From assembly GCA_035341015.1 (NCBI GenBank), contig DAOQUL010000064.1, positions 1-24,873 of the forward strand: a stretch of 24,873 bases of DNA, given 5' to 3'. Below are positions 1 to 8,092 of this stretch, piece after piece. This stretch comes from JAKQIM01 sp029557965 (GTDB taxonomy: Bacteria; Chloroflexota; Anaerolineae; Anaerolineales; UBA4823). The notes under the pieces were generated by a model. The model was given only the letters and a program-made list of their open reading frames with translations. It was not told the origin of the DNA and did not search any database. A program made the position numbers and the translations under genes. Position 1 is the stretch's first letter. Each line of letters begins with the position of its first letter.

Positions 1-265
1 CGGTGAACAGGCCATCGGTCACGGCTACAGCGTTTTGGGTGAGCGTGCCGCCGACCTGGCTGCCTGCGCTCAAGGCGTTGTACAGCCCGAACTGCATGTC
101 ACACGTGCCGTTATACAGCTTGCCCGCTTGGCTTAGATGGCCCTGGTAGGTGAAGGCCGTTGATACAGCTTCTGCGGTCGATAGATTACCGGCAAACGCT
201 GTCCCTGTGCTGGCAACTACCAATGCCAACGCCAGGATGATGGAAAAGATCGATTGGGGTTTCAT
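1..265 (-). CDS. Secreted surface protein, N-terminal part (runs off the window)
   Basis: An open frame starts at ATG 265 and continues past base 1, so only the first 88 codons are present. Residues 1-25 form a clear signal peptide: Lys near the start, a hydrophobic core rich in Leu, Ala and Val, and an AFA-G cleavage site. The mature part contains FTYQGHL, then NGTCDMQFGLYNA, then GSQVGGTLT and VTDGLFT. This pattern is familiar from secreted proteins of Anaerolineae, which are often followed by long beta-rich or adhesin-like regions. A strong AAGGAG lies 11 nt upstream. It starts 27 bp after the preceding gene and is probably the last operon member seen here. It is a candidate exported or surface-displayed product of the machine upstream; that role is inferred from position only. 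Confidence 0.75.
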   Translation of the reverse strand, partial: MKPQSIFSIILALALVVASTGTAFAGNLSTAEAVSTAFTYQGHLSQAGKLYNGTCDMQFGLYNALSAGSQVGGTLTQNAVAVTDGLFT

Positions 266-292
266 GATATTTCGTTCTCCTTGAGTTATGGG

Positions 293-1558
293 TTAATTTC
301 CACCCGGCACAGATGGTGGGGTGCTGGTAGCATCCTCGGGCGCAGGCGGTGGGGTATTCGGGGGCGGCACTGGGCTGTTGGTGGGCGGTGGAGGAGGCGC
401 CGTGTTGGTGGGATCACTTGGCGGCGGTGGGGGCGTGTTGGTAGGTTTTGGGGTAGGTTGAATCGGGGTTGGCGATGTGTCACCTGGTGTTGTTCTTGGT
501 GTTTCGGTAGGGTCACGTGGAGCATCCGTAGCCGGCTTTCCGGTCGGTGGGGATACGGGCGGGTTGGGTTGGGTGGCTGTGGGTAACATAGGAGGCGGGG
601 GAGGTGTGAGTGTAAAAGTTGGGGAAGCATCTGGTGCGGCCAGGGCCGGGGCAGCGTCCAGGGTCATATCCTGCAGAAGCGAGGTCAGGGAAAGCAGCAG
701 GATCACCACCAGGGCACTGCTCAGCGCGCGCCGCAGCCAGGGCTGCGTGGTAACCAGTCGCAGGAGGGCCCATATTCCCAACAGTGCGGTGCCTATCACT
801 GCCCCACTTGAAGGCTGCAAATTGGAAAAGTCAATCTCTTTGGCAAAAAGTGACACAACGAAGGCGGACGCCAGCCCCCCCAGGGCAAAAAGACGAACAG
901 GAGGAATGGCGGGCAGGAGACGCTTGAGCACCTGGTTGGCCCTGCTCTGGCTGGCCCAGGTGGATTTCTTGTTTTCCAGAAGCATCGAGAGAGACGCTTC
1001 CATCACCGCTCCTGCTTCGTAATTGGCCTGCGCCAGTGCATCCACAAACTCTCTGGTATGCGAGTTCAGCCTGCGCAGCTTGCGCAGACACTCAGCAGGT
1101 GTTTTGTTCTCCCAGCGTTTATATTGGGCATCTTCAATCGCCGATCGCAGCTGCCCATCTGGCAGCCAGTCCAGCACATCGCTTAGAGCGCCTGCCAGCC
1201 CTTTGGCGGCGGCCACTCTGTATTTCTCGATCATGACAATGATTTCGGTGGAGATGGCGCGCCGCTGGATATCGCTCATTTCGTCCAGGGCCATCACCAG
1301 TACCGGCAGGCCCAAGAGTAACCAATACGCAGGCACTTCACGCAGAACGGTCAGGGCAAGCATTCCTCCTACGGCAAAAGCCAGGACCAGGATATATCCA
1401 GAGTTGTCTCCCTGATCCTGGCGGGCGTCAAACAGGCGTTTCACCGCCCCGCGCCGCTGCCAGGCAGTGCGTCCCCAACGCCAGGCGGCCACCAATCCTA
1501 TCAGCAGCCAATAAGACAGGTATGCCCCTCCGAAGAACAGCCCGATGTCCAGCTGCAT
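293..1558 (-). CDS. Polytopic membrane protein with Pro/Thr-rich tail, possibly T2SF-like
   Basis: The start is set at ATG 1558, which overlaps the previous stop by one base (TGATG) and has AGGAGG six bases upstream; a GTG one codon earlier is possible. Membrane segments fall near residues 5-27, 55-75 and 78-95. A basic cytoplasmic loop of about 125 residues follows, then three more segments up to about residue 300. The last 120 residues are almost entirely Pro, Thr, Ser and Ala, a flexible tail expected outside the cell. Two or three helices, a helical cytoplasmic loop and more helices resemble the TadB/TadC (T2SF) layout. I cannot show homology, so it may be a diverged third platform protein or unrelated. 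It sits three genes downstream of tadC. Confidence 0.8.
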   Translation of the reverse strand: MQLDIGLFFGGAYLSYWLLIGLVAAWRWGRTAWQRRGAVKRLFDARQDQGDNSGYILVLAFAVGGMLALTVLREVPAYWLLLGLPVLVMALDEMSDIQRRAISTEIIVMIEKYRVAAAKGLAGALSDVLDWLPDGQLRSAIEDAQYKRWENKTPAECLRKLRRLNSHTREFVDALAQANYEAGAVMEASLSMLLENKKSTWASQSRANQVLKRLLPAIPPVRLFALGGLASAFVVSLFAKEIDFSNLQPSSGAVIGTALLGIWALLRLVTTQPWLRRALSSALVVILLLSLTSLLQDMTLDAAPALAAPDASPTFTLTPPPPPMLPTATQPNPPVSPPTGKPATDAPRDPTETPRTTPGDTSPTPIQPTPKPTNTPPPPPSDPTNTAPPPPPTNSPVPPPNTPPPAPEDATSTPPSVPGGN

Positions 1559-1662
1559 CACTTACCTCCTCCGGCCTGAACGTCTTTCAGCCAGGAGATC
1601 AGGATACCTAATGCTGTTCCAAAAGCGACCCCAGCAAGAAAATAGACAACACTGCTCAACAT
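1558..1662 (-). CDS. Small 34-residue membrane protein
   Basis: This small gene starts at ATG 1662 with a strong GAGGAGGT seven bases upstream. It ends at a TGA that overlaps the next start by one base. The product has a single hydrophobic helix (about residues 4-24: VVYFLAGVAFGTALGILISW) followed by a charged, Gly-rich end. The good ribosome site and coupled translation are the main reasons to believe it is real. Its size and single helix recall small accessory subunits of secretion machines, but it lacks the Glu-containing pilin motif expected of a Flp pilin. Function unknown. Confidence 0.7.
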   Translation of the reverse strand: MLSSVVYFLAGVAFGTALGILISWLKDVQAGGGK

Positions 1663-1674
1663 ATCACGACCTCC

Positions 1675-2238
1675 TCACCAAACAAACGGAATAACCCGCC
1701 AGCGCACGCCAACCACATATTCACTGTAACCAGCGATCACCTTTTCCTCGTGATAGACCCGGAAGACGATGCTGGCGATCACCAGCACCAGGATACCGAT
1801 ATTCCACCACCCGAGGTTCCAACCGACCGCCGCCAACAGGTTGATCAGCGCACCGGTGTACATCGGATGGCGGATCAATCGGTACGGGCCTTTGGTGACC
1901 AGCCCCCGGTCAGCCGGGGCAATCCCGAACGCAGGCCCCAGGCTGAGAATGGCCCAGATCGTCAATGCCACGCCTGCACCGGCCACGACACTGGCGATGA
2001 GCGGCGTCTGCCCTTCGATGCGGATTGCCAGCGGCAGGAACACCGACCCCCAGGCTACCAGGTTGACCCACCCTGGCTGTGGAGCGGCCGCATCATGGCG
2101 TCGTCCCAACAGCCGCCAGCCGATCAAGCCGTTCTCAAAAGCCAGCAGCAGCGGTAAAACAGAATAGTTGGTTATCGCCGAGCGCAGCTGTGCGCCGGCG
2201 AGCAGGGCCCAAAATCCAGCGGCCAGATAAATCCACAT
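1675..2238 (-). CDS. Isoprenylcysteine carboxylmethyltransferase-like membrane methyltransferase
   Basis: The protein has 187 residues and about five membrane helices. The diagnostic part is at 111-130: RGLVTKGPYRLIRHPMYTGA. This is the conserved cofactor-binding segment of the ICMT/PEMT-like methyltransferase family, followed by HEEK (163-166) and a C-terminal YxxY-type segment. Family members transfer a methyl group from S-adenosylmethionine to lipid-linked thiols, phospholipids or other membrane-embedded acceptors; the substrate here cannot be deduced. The ATG overlaps the stop of the preceding DUF4190-like gene by one base, so it is translated as part of this operon. A methyltransferase inside a Tad-like operon could be a passenger, or could modify a pilin-like or lipid-linked substrate (inference; classic pilins are N-methylated by a different, soluble-domain enzyme). 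Confidence 0.85.
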   Translation of the reverse strand: MWIYLAAGFWALLAGAQLRSAITNYSVLPLLLAFENGLIGWRLLGRRHDAAAPQPGWVNLVAWGSVFLPLAIRIEGQTPLIASVVAGAGVALTIWAILSLGPAFGIAPADRGLVTKGPYRLIRHPMYTGALINLLAAVGWNLGWWNIGILVLVIASIVFRVYHEEKVIAGYSEYVVGVRWRVIPFVW

Positions 2239-2552
2239 CAGAAAGTTTCTCCTGAAGTAAACAGAGACGATGGGCGAATGGTAATCTCGCCGCCCTGGAC
2301 AATTGCCAGAACAAAGATCGCAAAGACAACGAGGCAGAAAGCACCTCCGATTACCACCCCGATCCAGCCCAAAATACGCCCCGCCTTCGCCAGGCCCTGG
2401 CCTCCCAGGGTTGGATCGACCCTGAAATCAATGTCTGCCTTATTGGCCAGAATGATTGCCGCAATTGAACCAATCAGGGGTAACCCAGATAAGCCAAGGA
2501 GAGAGAGTATCAGGCTCAGCAGTGCTTTTCCGCTTAAAACTTTATCGTTCAT
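2238..2552 (-). CDS. DUF4190-like small membrane protein
   Basis: The product has 104 residues. Residues 9-33 form a Gly/Leu/Ile-rich helix beginning SGKALLSLILSLLGLSGLP, followed by IGSIAAIILANKA. A second hydrophobic segment lies near 58-83, preceded by GQGLAKAGRILGWIGVVIGG. This spacing of two helices, with a short polar loop containing GxGLAxAGxILG, is typical of the DUF4190 family, whose role is unknown. The gene follows tadC after 13 bp with AAGGGG before its start, and it is coupled to the methyltransferase gene. Probably a small envelope protein of the same operon. Confidence 0.75.
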   Translation of the reverse strand: MNDKVLSGKALLSLILSLLGLSGLPLIGSIAAIILANKADIDFRVDPTLGGQGLAKAGRILGWIGVVIGGAFCLVVFAIFVLAIVQGGEITIRPSSLFTSGETF

Positions 2553-2565
2553 CGTGTCCCCTTTC

Positions 2566-3438
2566 TTAGAACATCCCGATCGCAGGGATCAAGAAAGCCG
2601 CCATGATCAGCAGCACGGCCGGGAAGAAGAAGAAAAAGGCGACGTTGGTGGTCAGGGTTCCGTCCAGCTTCTCCTTTTCGGTCATCACCCGATCGCGGTA
2701 CTCGCGCGCCAGGGCACGAGCGGTATTGTTCATCAGCTCGGCAGAGTCCACGCCTTTGTTGGCAACCTCATCGATCTGGAGCGCAAAAGCGCGCAGGACA
2801 GGCAGTTTGGTGCGTGAGAAAACCGTAACAATTGCCCCAGGAACACCCTCGCGGCTGAACAACGGGTTATTGGTTTTTCGAGTTTCGGCGTTCGCCTCTT
2901 TGAGCAAATCTGCCAGCGGGCCAGGAAGCACGGTCGCCCGTTCAATGGCTCCTTCAGCGGTTGTCCCTGCGGATACCTCGGCCGCCACCAGGGCGGCGAC
3001 ATCCGGTAGAGAGCGCACCGTCGCGCGGCGGGTCTTGTTGGCCTTGCTGCGCACAGCAATCAGCGGGTACATGAAGCCGATCACCGGGAAAAAGAACGCA
3101 ATTGGAGCGCGCATAACCACAGCCAACCCAACACAAACACCGGCGTACAGGCAGGCGTCAAAGATGATATTGCCGAAGGTCTTTCCTTCGTAGTACCCAC
3201 CGCGCTGTGCCCACTGCATATGGTTTTGCCAGGTTTCTAACGAGAGCGGAAGCGATTTGGCGATGCGCTCACCGGTGCGAGCCTGGGCATCACTGTTAGA
3301 TTCGCCGGAGAAATTGCGCAGGTGTTTGGTAGCGGAGGTTTCAAAACGAACCGTGCGCACCAGGTAGTACACAATCCAGGCTGCTGCACCTGCAGCGACC
3401 ACAGCGGCGGCAATGCGGATCAGTTGAGCAATGTTCAT
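2566..3438 (-). CDS. tadC: TadC-like type II secretion F-family membrane platform protein
   Basis: A protein of 290 residues if started at ATG 3438; a GTG at 3447 that overlaps the previous stop (GTGA) is an alternative giving 293. It has an N-terminal membrane helix, then a soluble stretch, two helices around 90-125, and a cytoplasmic helical domain beginning RSLPDVAALVAAEVSAG. It ends in a hydrophobic helix FFFFFPAVLLIMAAFLIPAIG. The central part has the T2SF pattern (PDVAALVAAEVSAGTTAEGAIER, later LPVLRAFALQIDE and EKLDGTLTTNVAF). TadC pairs with TadB as the inner-membrane platform on which the TadA ATPase acts. It lies directly after tadB, as in most tad loci. Confidence 0.85.
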   Translation of the reverse strand: MNIAQLIRIAAAVVAAGAAAWIVYYLVRTVRFETSATKHLRNFSGESNSDAQARTGERIAKSLPLSLETWQNHMQWAQRGGYYEGKTFGNIIFDACLYAGVCVGLAVVMRAPIAFFFPVIGFMYPLIAVRSKANKTRRATVRSLPDVAALVAAEVSAGTTAEGAIERATVLPGPLADLLKEANAETRKTNNPLFSREGVPGAIVTVFSRTKLPVLRAFALQIDEVANKGVDSAELMNNTARALAREYRDRVMTEKEKLDGTLTTNVAFFFFFPAVLLIMAAFLIPAIGMF

Positions 3439-3443
3439 GATAA

Positions 3444-4394
3444 TCACTCTGTAACCAGGTTGATGGCGTCACGGATCTGCCAATAACCGAACCCGCCCCA
3501 AATCACGGCGACCGCCAGAGCGGCTTGAATGAGTGGGGTTGAAAACGAAGGTCGGCTGACCGGGTTGAGCAGAACGGCTAACAGGGTCACGCCCAAGGCC
3601 ATCAGGATCGTGCGGCTGGTTCCCCATGCGCCGGCAGCGACCGCCTGTGCCTGCGAGCGGGTTTCCATCAGGTCAGCCAGGTTGTCAGATGCCAGGCGCA
3701 GGGCTTCCCCATAGCCTTTGCCGCCCGTTTCCCATGCTCGTCCTACCAGCACCACGGTCAAGAGCAGAGACGGTGAAATCAGCTCGGCCTCATCCTGCAT
3801 TTCCTTCAATCCTGCCTGGCCGGACTTGTGCATTTTCTCCGTCAGGCGTTCGATCCAGACCTTGAGCGGCTTTTCGGGGTCCAGGCCCTGGGCAACCGTA
3901 CCAAGCGTCTCGATGACGTTGGGGTTGGCTTTGAGCAGGCTGCTCAAGCGGATCAGCACGGTCGGGATCTCTTTTTCCATGCTCATGCGCGTATCGCTCC
4001 ACTTGCCATCGATCACAGCGTTCACGATCACGAACCCCAGGAAAGGAGCAAGCAGGAGCAGGACAAAGGGCAAGCGCAGGAATACCACCGGGACAGCAAT
4101 CCCAACGGCAATCACGGCAATGGCCAGATATACCGCGGGCTGTTCCCACCCGCCCACGTCCAGCCCATAGCCCTTGAACGCCATCTGGATGCGGTGTTCT
4201 TTTGTGCCGAAGGTGACCCGTTTATCGCCCTTGACCTTTGGCTCACTAACGCTGCGAAAATCGGTCACAGCCCTGGCTGCGCCGGAGCGTACGGCATAGA
4301 TCATCTGGGCAATCAGATAGATGATCGTGGCAATTGCCCCAGCCGCCACAAATGGAAAAACAGATTTCAGGATGGATGGAATAGGAATGCCCAT
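3444..4394 (-). CDS. tadB: TadB-like type II secretion F-family membrane platform protein
   Basis: The product has 316 residues with a helix near 12-34, two adjacent helices near 86-125, a helical cytoplasmic domain, and two C-terminal helices (about 262-303). The loop contains EIPTVLIRLSSLLKANPNVIETL and later GLKEMQDEAELISPSLLLTVVL, which is the usual first T2SF repeat pattern: start of the domain, then a Gly-rich turn and the amphipathic helices. It starts three bases after the tadA stop, with GGAGA upstream. With TadC it should form the membrane platform turned or pushed by TadA. The order tadA-tadB-tadC is that of known tad/cpa loci. Confidence 0.85.
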   Translation of the reverse strand: MGIPIPSILKSVFPFVAAGAIATIIYLIAQMIYAVRSGAARAVTDFRSVSEPKVKGDKRVTFGTKEHRIQMAFKGYGLDVGGWEQPAVYLAIAVIAVGIAVPVVFLRLPFVLLLLAPFLGFVIVNAVIDGKWSDTRMSMEKEIPTVLIRLSSLLKANPNVIETLGTVAQGLDPEKPLKVWIERLTEKMHKSGQAGLKEMQDEAELISPSLLLTVVLVGRAWETGGKGYGEALRLASDNLADLMETRSQAQAVAAGAWGTSRTILMALGVTLLAVLLNPVSRPSFSTPLIQAALAVAVIWGGFGYWQIRDAINLVTE

Positions 4395-4397
4395 AAC

Positions 4398-5627
4398 TTA
4401 TCGTCTCCGTTTACTGTCTTGCATGGCTGCATCGCCGGCCGCATAAAGCTGAGAGAACTTCACGTCCCCGGCGCGCATACCATCTATATCCCACACCCCC
4501 AGGATTTGCCTGCGTTCGTCCAGCCAGCCGATCTGCACCACCATATCCACTGCCAGGGCAAAGGTGTATTTCGCCGCTTCCATTTTCAGGTTCTTGTACT
4601 GGAACATATGCACGCAGAGACGGAAAACGGCATCTTCAGGGTTATCGGCATGGTAGGTGGAGAGGCCGGGGTGATCGGACATCTGGGCGTTGAACAGCGC
4701 CAGGCCCGCCTCGCCGGTGCGCACCTCACCCATAATCAACCAGGTGGGCGACATACGCATAGCGTCGTTGACGCCGTCCGTCAGCGTGTACGGGGTGACA
4801 TTGGAACCGGGCTGTGAAGGGCGCGCTTCGAGCGTGACCACGTTGGGATGATCGAGCCAGATTTCTTCTGGGTCTTCAATCTTGACCACGCGCGCTTGCT
4901 TGGGAATACCGCTGCACAGTGCCGAGAGTAAGGTCGTCTTGCCTGTGCCGGTGCCGCCAATGACAAAGATGCGCAACCCCCGCCCAACGTGTTCCAGTAA
5001 AGACTGGATGACCGCCTCGGGCGCCACCTTCCACTCGACCAGGCGTTCGGGCCTGACCGGCCTGGCCTCGAACAAGCGGATATTGATGGATGGATACCCC
5101 TTACCAGGGGCGATGTTGGGGTGGATGACCTTGATACGCGCCCCGCCCATCCCTTCTGAGCGCGGCAGCTTGGCATCTACGGATGGGCTTGCTTCGGAAA
5201 TCGAGCGGCCCAGGGGAGCGAGCAGGCCCTCTACCGCCCGCCACACTTCAGGGATGCCAGGCTTGCGGTCGGGCAGGAGTTCGAAGTAGCGTGCGCCCTT
5301 CTTCAACACCCACACCGTACCGTCCGGGTTGAGCGTGATTTCGGACAGGCCCGGATCGTGGTCTTTGGAAGGGATCAGGTCGTTCAAGAAGCCCAGGCCC
5401 CCCACCTGTCCAACCAGATCCTGGATGATGGAGGCCAGGGTCACGGAATTGACGACCAGGCCCATGCGGGTGACGACCTGCTGCACGATAGGGCGCGCTT
5501 CTTGCTCCAGCAAACGCCGGTCGCGCTTGGTCGCCAGGGGCAGCTTGTCCAGCTCGGTGCCCGCTTGCTGCACGAGCGCCTCTTGCTGTTCTGGGGTCAT
5601 GCTTTGAGCAACGTTTGTCCAGGGCAT
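4398..5627 (-). CDS. tadA: TadA/CpaF-type secretion ATPase
   Basis: This 409-residue ATPase carries all landmarks of the TadA/CpaF branch of the PilT/VirB11 family. Walker A is GGTGTGKTTLL (224-234), the Asp box is VVKIEDPEEIW (247-257), the Walker B region is SPTWLIMGEVRTGEAG (293-308), and the His box is STYHADNP (323-330). The N-terminal 200 residues hold the variable domain that caps the hexamer, with the typical NIRLF strand at 182-186 just before the ATPase domain. It would power assembly or secretion from the cytoplasmic face of the TadB/TadC platform. Start ATG 5627 has GAGGT upstream; an in-frame ATG lies nine codons later. It follows the cpaE-like gene after 10 bp. Confidence 0.93.
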   Translation of the reverse strand: MPWTNVAQSMTPEQQEALVQQAGTELDKLPLATKRDRRLLEQEARPIVQQVVTRMGLVVNSVTLASIIQDLVGQVGGLGFLNDLIPSKDHDPGLSEITLNPDGTVWVLKKGARYFELLPDRKPGIPEVWRAVEGLLAPLGRSISEASPSVDAKLPRSEGMGGARIKVIHPNIAPGKGYPSINIRLFEARPVRPERLVEWKVAPEAVIQSLLEHVGRGLRIFVIGGTGTGKTTLLSALCSGIPKQARVVKIEDPEEIWLDHPNVVTLEARPSQPGSNVTPYTLTDGVNDAMRMSPTWLIMGEVRTGEAGLALFNAQMSDHPGLSTYHADNPEDAVFRLCVHMFQYKNLKMEAAKYTFALAVDMVVQIGWLDERRQILGVWDIDGMRAGDVKFSQLYAAGDAAMQDSKRRR

Positions 5628-5637
5628 GCTGACCTCG

Positions 5638-6945
5638 CTACATCTTGATCTTCAACGGCCCGATTGTGACCGTCTTGCGGTCATCGGTCGGCTGCTGGAG
5701 ACGCGGCTTCTTGGAATCGCCCGCAAAGGCTGACCCTGACTGCTGGAGCAGATGGTCGGCCAGGGGCTTCAGGCTGTGGTTGAACTCGTCCACGGTCAGG
5801 ATCGGCAGGCGGCGGTTGTCCTGCGCATTGCCCACCGCCGAGCTTTCCGGGATCTGGGCAATCACAGGGGGGAATGAACTCCCCAGCAGCTGGCTGGCAG
5901 CGCGGTGCCACTCGTCGGCCGACAGGCGCCCACCCATGCGGTTGAGCACCACGTACACCCGATCGCGTGAGATGGTGTGCTGTACAGCCAGGCGCTCCAC
6001 CACCGTCTTGTACGCCTCGACCGTGCGCATCACGCCCTCCAGTGATGGGCGAGAAACCATGACCAGGGTATTCGCCACCTGGATAGCGGATGCGGCCAGC
6101 GACGTAGGGGGCGCATCCACCACGATCACGGCATAACCGGAAAAGTGCGCCGCGGTGGTGATCAGTTTCGGGATCGAGTTGGGGGCATCGTCTGGCATGT
6201 CGATGGCGCGCGCTTCCGACAGTACATCGGGGAAACCGGCAATCACGTCCAGACCATCCAGCTTCTGCACCGCGCTCTGGATACCATCCGGGGATGGGTT
6301 GCTCCACCACTGCGTAATATTGGGCGTATCCTTCAGGCCGATGATCAACGGCATATCATCTGGCGCACCCAGGCCCACCAGCAGGGTCGGGAAACCGCGC
6401 CGGGATGCTTCATAGGCCAGGTTGGTGGAAACCGTGGTTTTACCTACTCCGCCCATCTGGTTCCAGACGGCGATAATGCGCAGACCGGTGGGTGACCCAC
6501 CACCGCCGCGAGCGGCGCTGCTCCATACACTCTCTGTACCGCCCGACTTGCGCGCTCGCAGCACCAGGGCGTCGGAGTAAATGCGTCCGATGGTTTCCGG
6601 CAGGTTGATATCGCCGAAGAAAGCACCCTTGACGCTGCCCTGGTTGGCAATCGATTGGGGCAGTTCCTGCCCGGCCTCGACCGGGGTGATGATGTAGGCT
6701 GCGCACTGCAGGCGGGTGATCAGCTCACGCAGAGCATTTTCGCTGGGCAGGATCGACGCGTCCAGGATCAGCACCTCAGGGCTGGACGGTAGTTTTGCAT
6801 TGAGGTCTTGGAAATCGGTCGCGACCGTGTTGACCCGAAACCGTCCATCAGCCATCAGCAGCTGCACCCAGGCAGTAGCTTTCAGTACCGGGCCAGCAAC
6901 AAGGACAGATACCGGCTCAGCCGAGCCGGATGGATTGTTATACAT
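5638..6945 (-). CDS. cpaE: CpaE/TadZ-like MinD-family ATPase with altered P-loop
   Basis: The product has 435 residues in two parts. Residues 10-130 form a receiver-like domain (PVSVLVAGPV, then EVLILDASI) without an obvious set of phosphorylation residues. From 155 on it is a ParA/MinD-type ATPase: P-loop QMGGVGKTTVSTNLA (163-177), Walker B YAVIVVDAPP (271-280), then LNRMGG. CpaE/TadZ proteins place the Tad machine at a defined site in the cell, which fits its place between cpaB-like and tadA. Oddly, the signature lysine of the deviant Walker A (KGGxGKT) is Met164, and the following GLGAPDDM replaces the usual D-L-D motif, so dimer-dependent ATPase activity may be weak or lost. AAGGAG lies eight bases before the start. 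Confidence 0.9.
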   Translation of the reverse strand: MYNNPSGSAEPVSVLVAGPVLKATAWVQLLMADGRFRVNTVATDFQDLNAKLPSSPEVLILDASILPSENALRELITRLQCAAYIITPVEAGQELPQSIANQGSVKGAFFGDINLPETIGRIYSDALVLRARKSGGTESVWSSAARGGGGSPTGLRIIAVWNQMGGVGKTTVSTNLAYEASRRGFPTLLVGLGAPDDMPLIIGLKDTPNITQWWSNPSPDGIQSAVQKLDGLDVIAGFPDVLSEARAIDMPDDAPNSIPKLITTAAHFSGYAVIVVDAPPTSLAASAIQVANTLVMVSRPSLEGVMRTVEAYKTVVERLAVQHTISRDRVYVVLNRMGGRLSADEWHRAASQLLGSSFPPVIAQIPESSAVGNAQDNRRLPILTVDEFNHSLKPLADHLLQQSGSAFAGDSKKPRLQQPTDDRKTVTIGPLKIKM

Positions 6946-6957
6946 GGAAACCGCTCC

Positions 6958-7866
6958 TTATGGCGCCGCAGCAGGCTCTGGGGTAGCGTTAGGAGTAACG
7001 TTGGGGCTTACGCCAGGGCGTGGTTGGGTAGGGGTTGGGGATGGACCAGGGGTGATGACGAGATCGGGCAGGTAAACACCCGATGTCGTGAATGACTCTG
7101 CCTTATCCGGTTCCAGGAACAGTGAGAGTTCAACGTTCTGAGAATGGTCAAGGGCCGGGAGCAGATCGATGACATTGATCATGCGCGCATCACTCTCTAC
7201 ACCAAAGAGGACGAAATCATACGCCACCACCTGGGCAGAAATCGGCACGGCCAGGACAATCGTCCCCTTGCTGGAGCGGGCGCTGGTGGTCTGGATGCCG
7301 GTACCAAAGGTGCTGCTGCCGGACGCAGGCGCACTGCCGGCACTGCTGATGCCGCCATCGCTTGTAACTGGAGCAGAGTTCACCGGGTCAATGGCTGCAA
7401 AATCAGGCGAGATGTACAGCACCCGCAGCCCATTCAGGACCGTCTTCGAGAAGGCTCCGCGGCCTGCACCGCCGCTGTCAAAGATCACCGCGGTCACGCC
7501 CACCATATCGCCAGGCTGGAGCAAGCCCGCCAGGCCCGCCGAATCGGAAACTTCGATTGCGAGAGCTCGCTCGTCCGAATTGAGGACCAATTTCTCGCCC
7601 CCCAGATTGGCGGGATAGATAATATCGCCTGAAGAGCGGGCGATGCTCAACACCTGGCCGACCAATGGGGTCGGGTCTTCGTATGCGCCGGTCGGGGCCA
7701 GGCTTTTGGGAAATTCCCGCGAGGCCAGGTCGCCGGCAGTGATTTGGTGGCCTGCTGGCAGATCGCGGCTGGCGATCACCAGTGCCACGGTTGATTCCGG
7801 CTGGATCAGCACCAGGGCGATCACGAATACAATGCCGGCCATCAAAAGGGGTAGTAAGCGTTTCAT
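6958..7866 (-). CDS. cpaB: CpaB/RcpC-like SAF-domain protein with Pro/Thr tail
   Basis: The protein of 302 residues begins with a membrane anchor (residues 4-22). A SAF domain follows: VALVIASRDLPAGHQITAGDL at 27-47, PLVGQVLSIARSSGDIIYPANL at 67-88, then ALAIEVSDSAGLAGLLQPGDMVGV. This is the order seen in CpaB/RcpC and in FlgA-like periplasmic proteins. CpaB normally sits on the outer face of the inner membrane and links the Tad machine to the envelope. Here the C-terminus ends in about 30 residues of Pro, Thr and Ala, unusual for CpaB but shared with other proteins of this locus. Its ATG overlaps the previous stop by four bases (ATGA), so the two are co-translated. Confidence 0.9.
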   Translation of the reverse strand: MKRLLPLLMAGIVFVIALVLIQPESTVALVIASRDLPAGHQITAGDLASREFPKSLAPTGAYEDPTPLVGQVLSIARSSGDIIYPANLGGEKLVLNSDERALAIEVSDSAGLAGLLQPGDMVGVTAVIFDSGGAGRGAFSKTVLNGLRVLYISPDFAAIDPVNSAPVTSDGGISSAGSAPASGSSTFGTGIQTTSARSSKGTIVLAVPISAQVVAYDFVLFGVESDARMINVIDLLPALDHSQNVELSLFLEPDKAESFTTSGVYLPDLVITPGPSPTPTQPRPGVSPNVTPNATPEPAAAP

Positions 7867-8078
7867 TTGTTTGTTAGCTCCGTTTCAGAAAGATTGAGAT
7901 TGTGAAGTTTCATCAAGACTGCCACATCGGCAATCGTGGCATACTGCAGTTGGACAATGCGTTCGCCTGAATTGTCCAGTATCCCGAACAGACATCGTTT
8001 ATCGATCAGGTTCAGTGCCTCGAGCAGCCGGGCCAGGTGCTCGGGATTATCTGTGGATGCGATCAAGGTGTTCAACAT
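7863..8078 (-). CDS. Small 71-residue protein, unknown function
   Basis: I start it at ATG 8078, where the protein is MLNTLIASTDNPEHLARLLE and so on. A longer frame reaching 8234 would overlap the preceding gene heavily and gives an implausible Cys/His/Arg-rich N-terminus. The 71 residues look like a compact alpha/beta protein (strand ALNLIDKRCLFGILD, strand ERIVQLQYATIADVAVL, helix at the end) with no membrane segment. AGGAG is 11 bases upstream. It sits between a small membrane protein and cpaB and is coupled to cpaB. It does not match a family I recognise. Confidence 0.65.
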   Translation of the reverse strand: MLNTLIASTDNPEHLARLLEALNLIDKRCLFGILDNSGERIVQLQYATIADVAVLMKLHNLNLSETELTNK

Positions 8079-8092
8079 AATATGGAGCGCTC

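Noticed and set aside
1558..1662. Flp pilin
   Set aside because: Right size and helix, but no prepilin peptidase site with Glu at +5 and no Flp core motif.
3828..4817. Plus-strand open frame of 329 codons
   Set aside because: It lies antisense to tadB and tadA, which have clear motifs and ribosome sites; composition (His/Gln/Arg-rich) is that of a shadow frame in GC-rich DNA.
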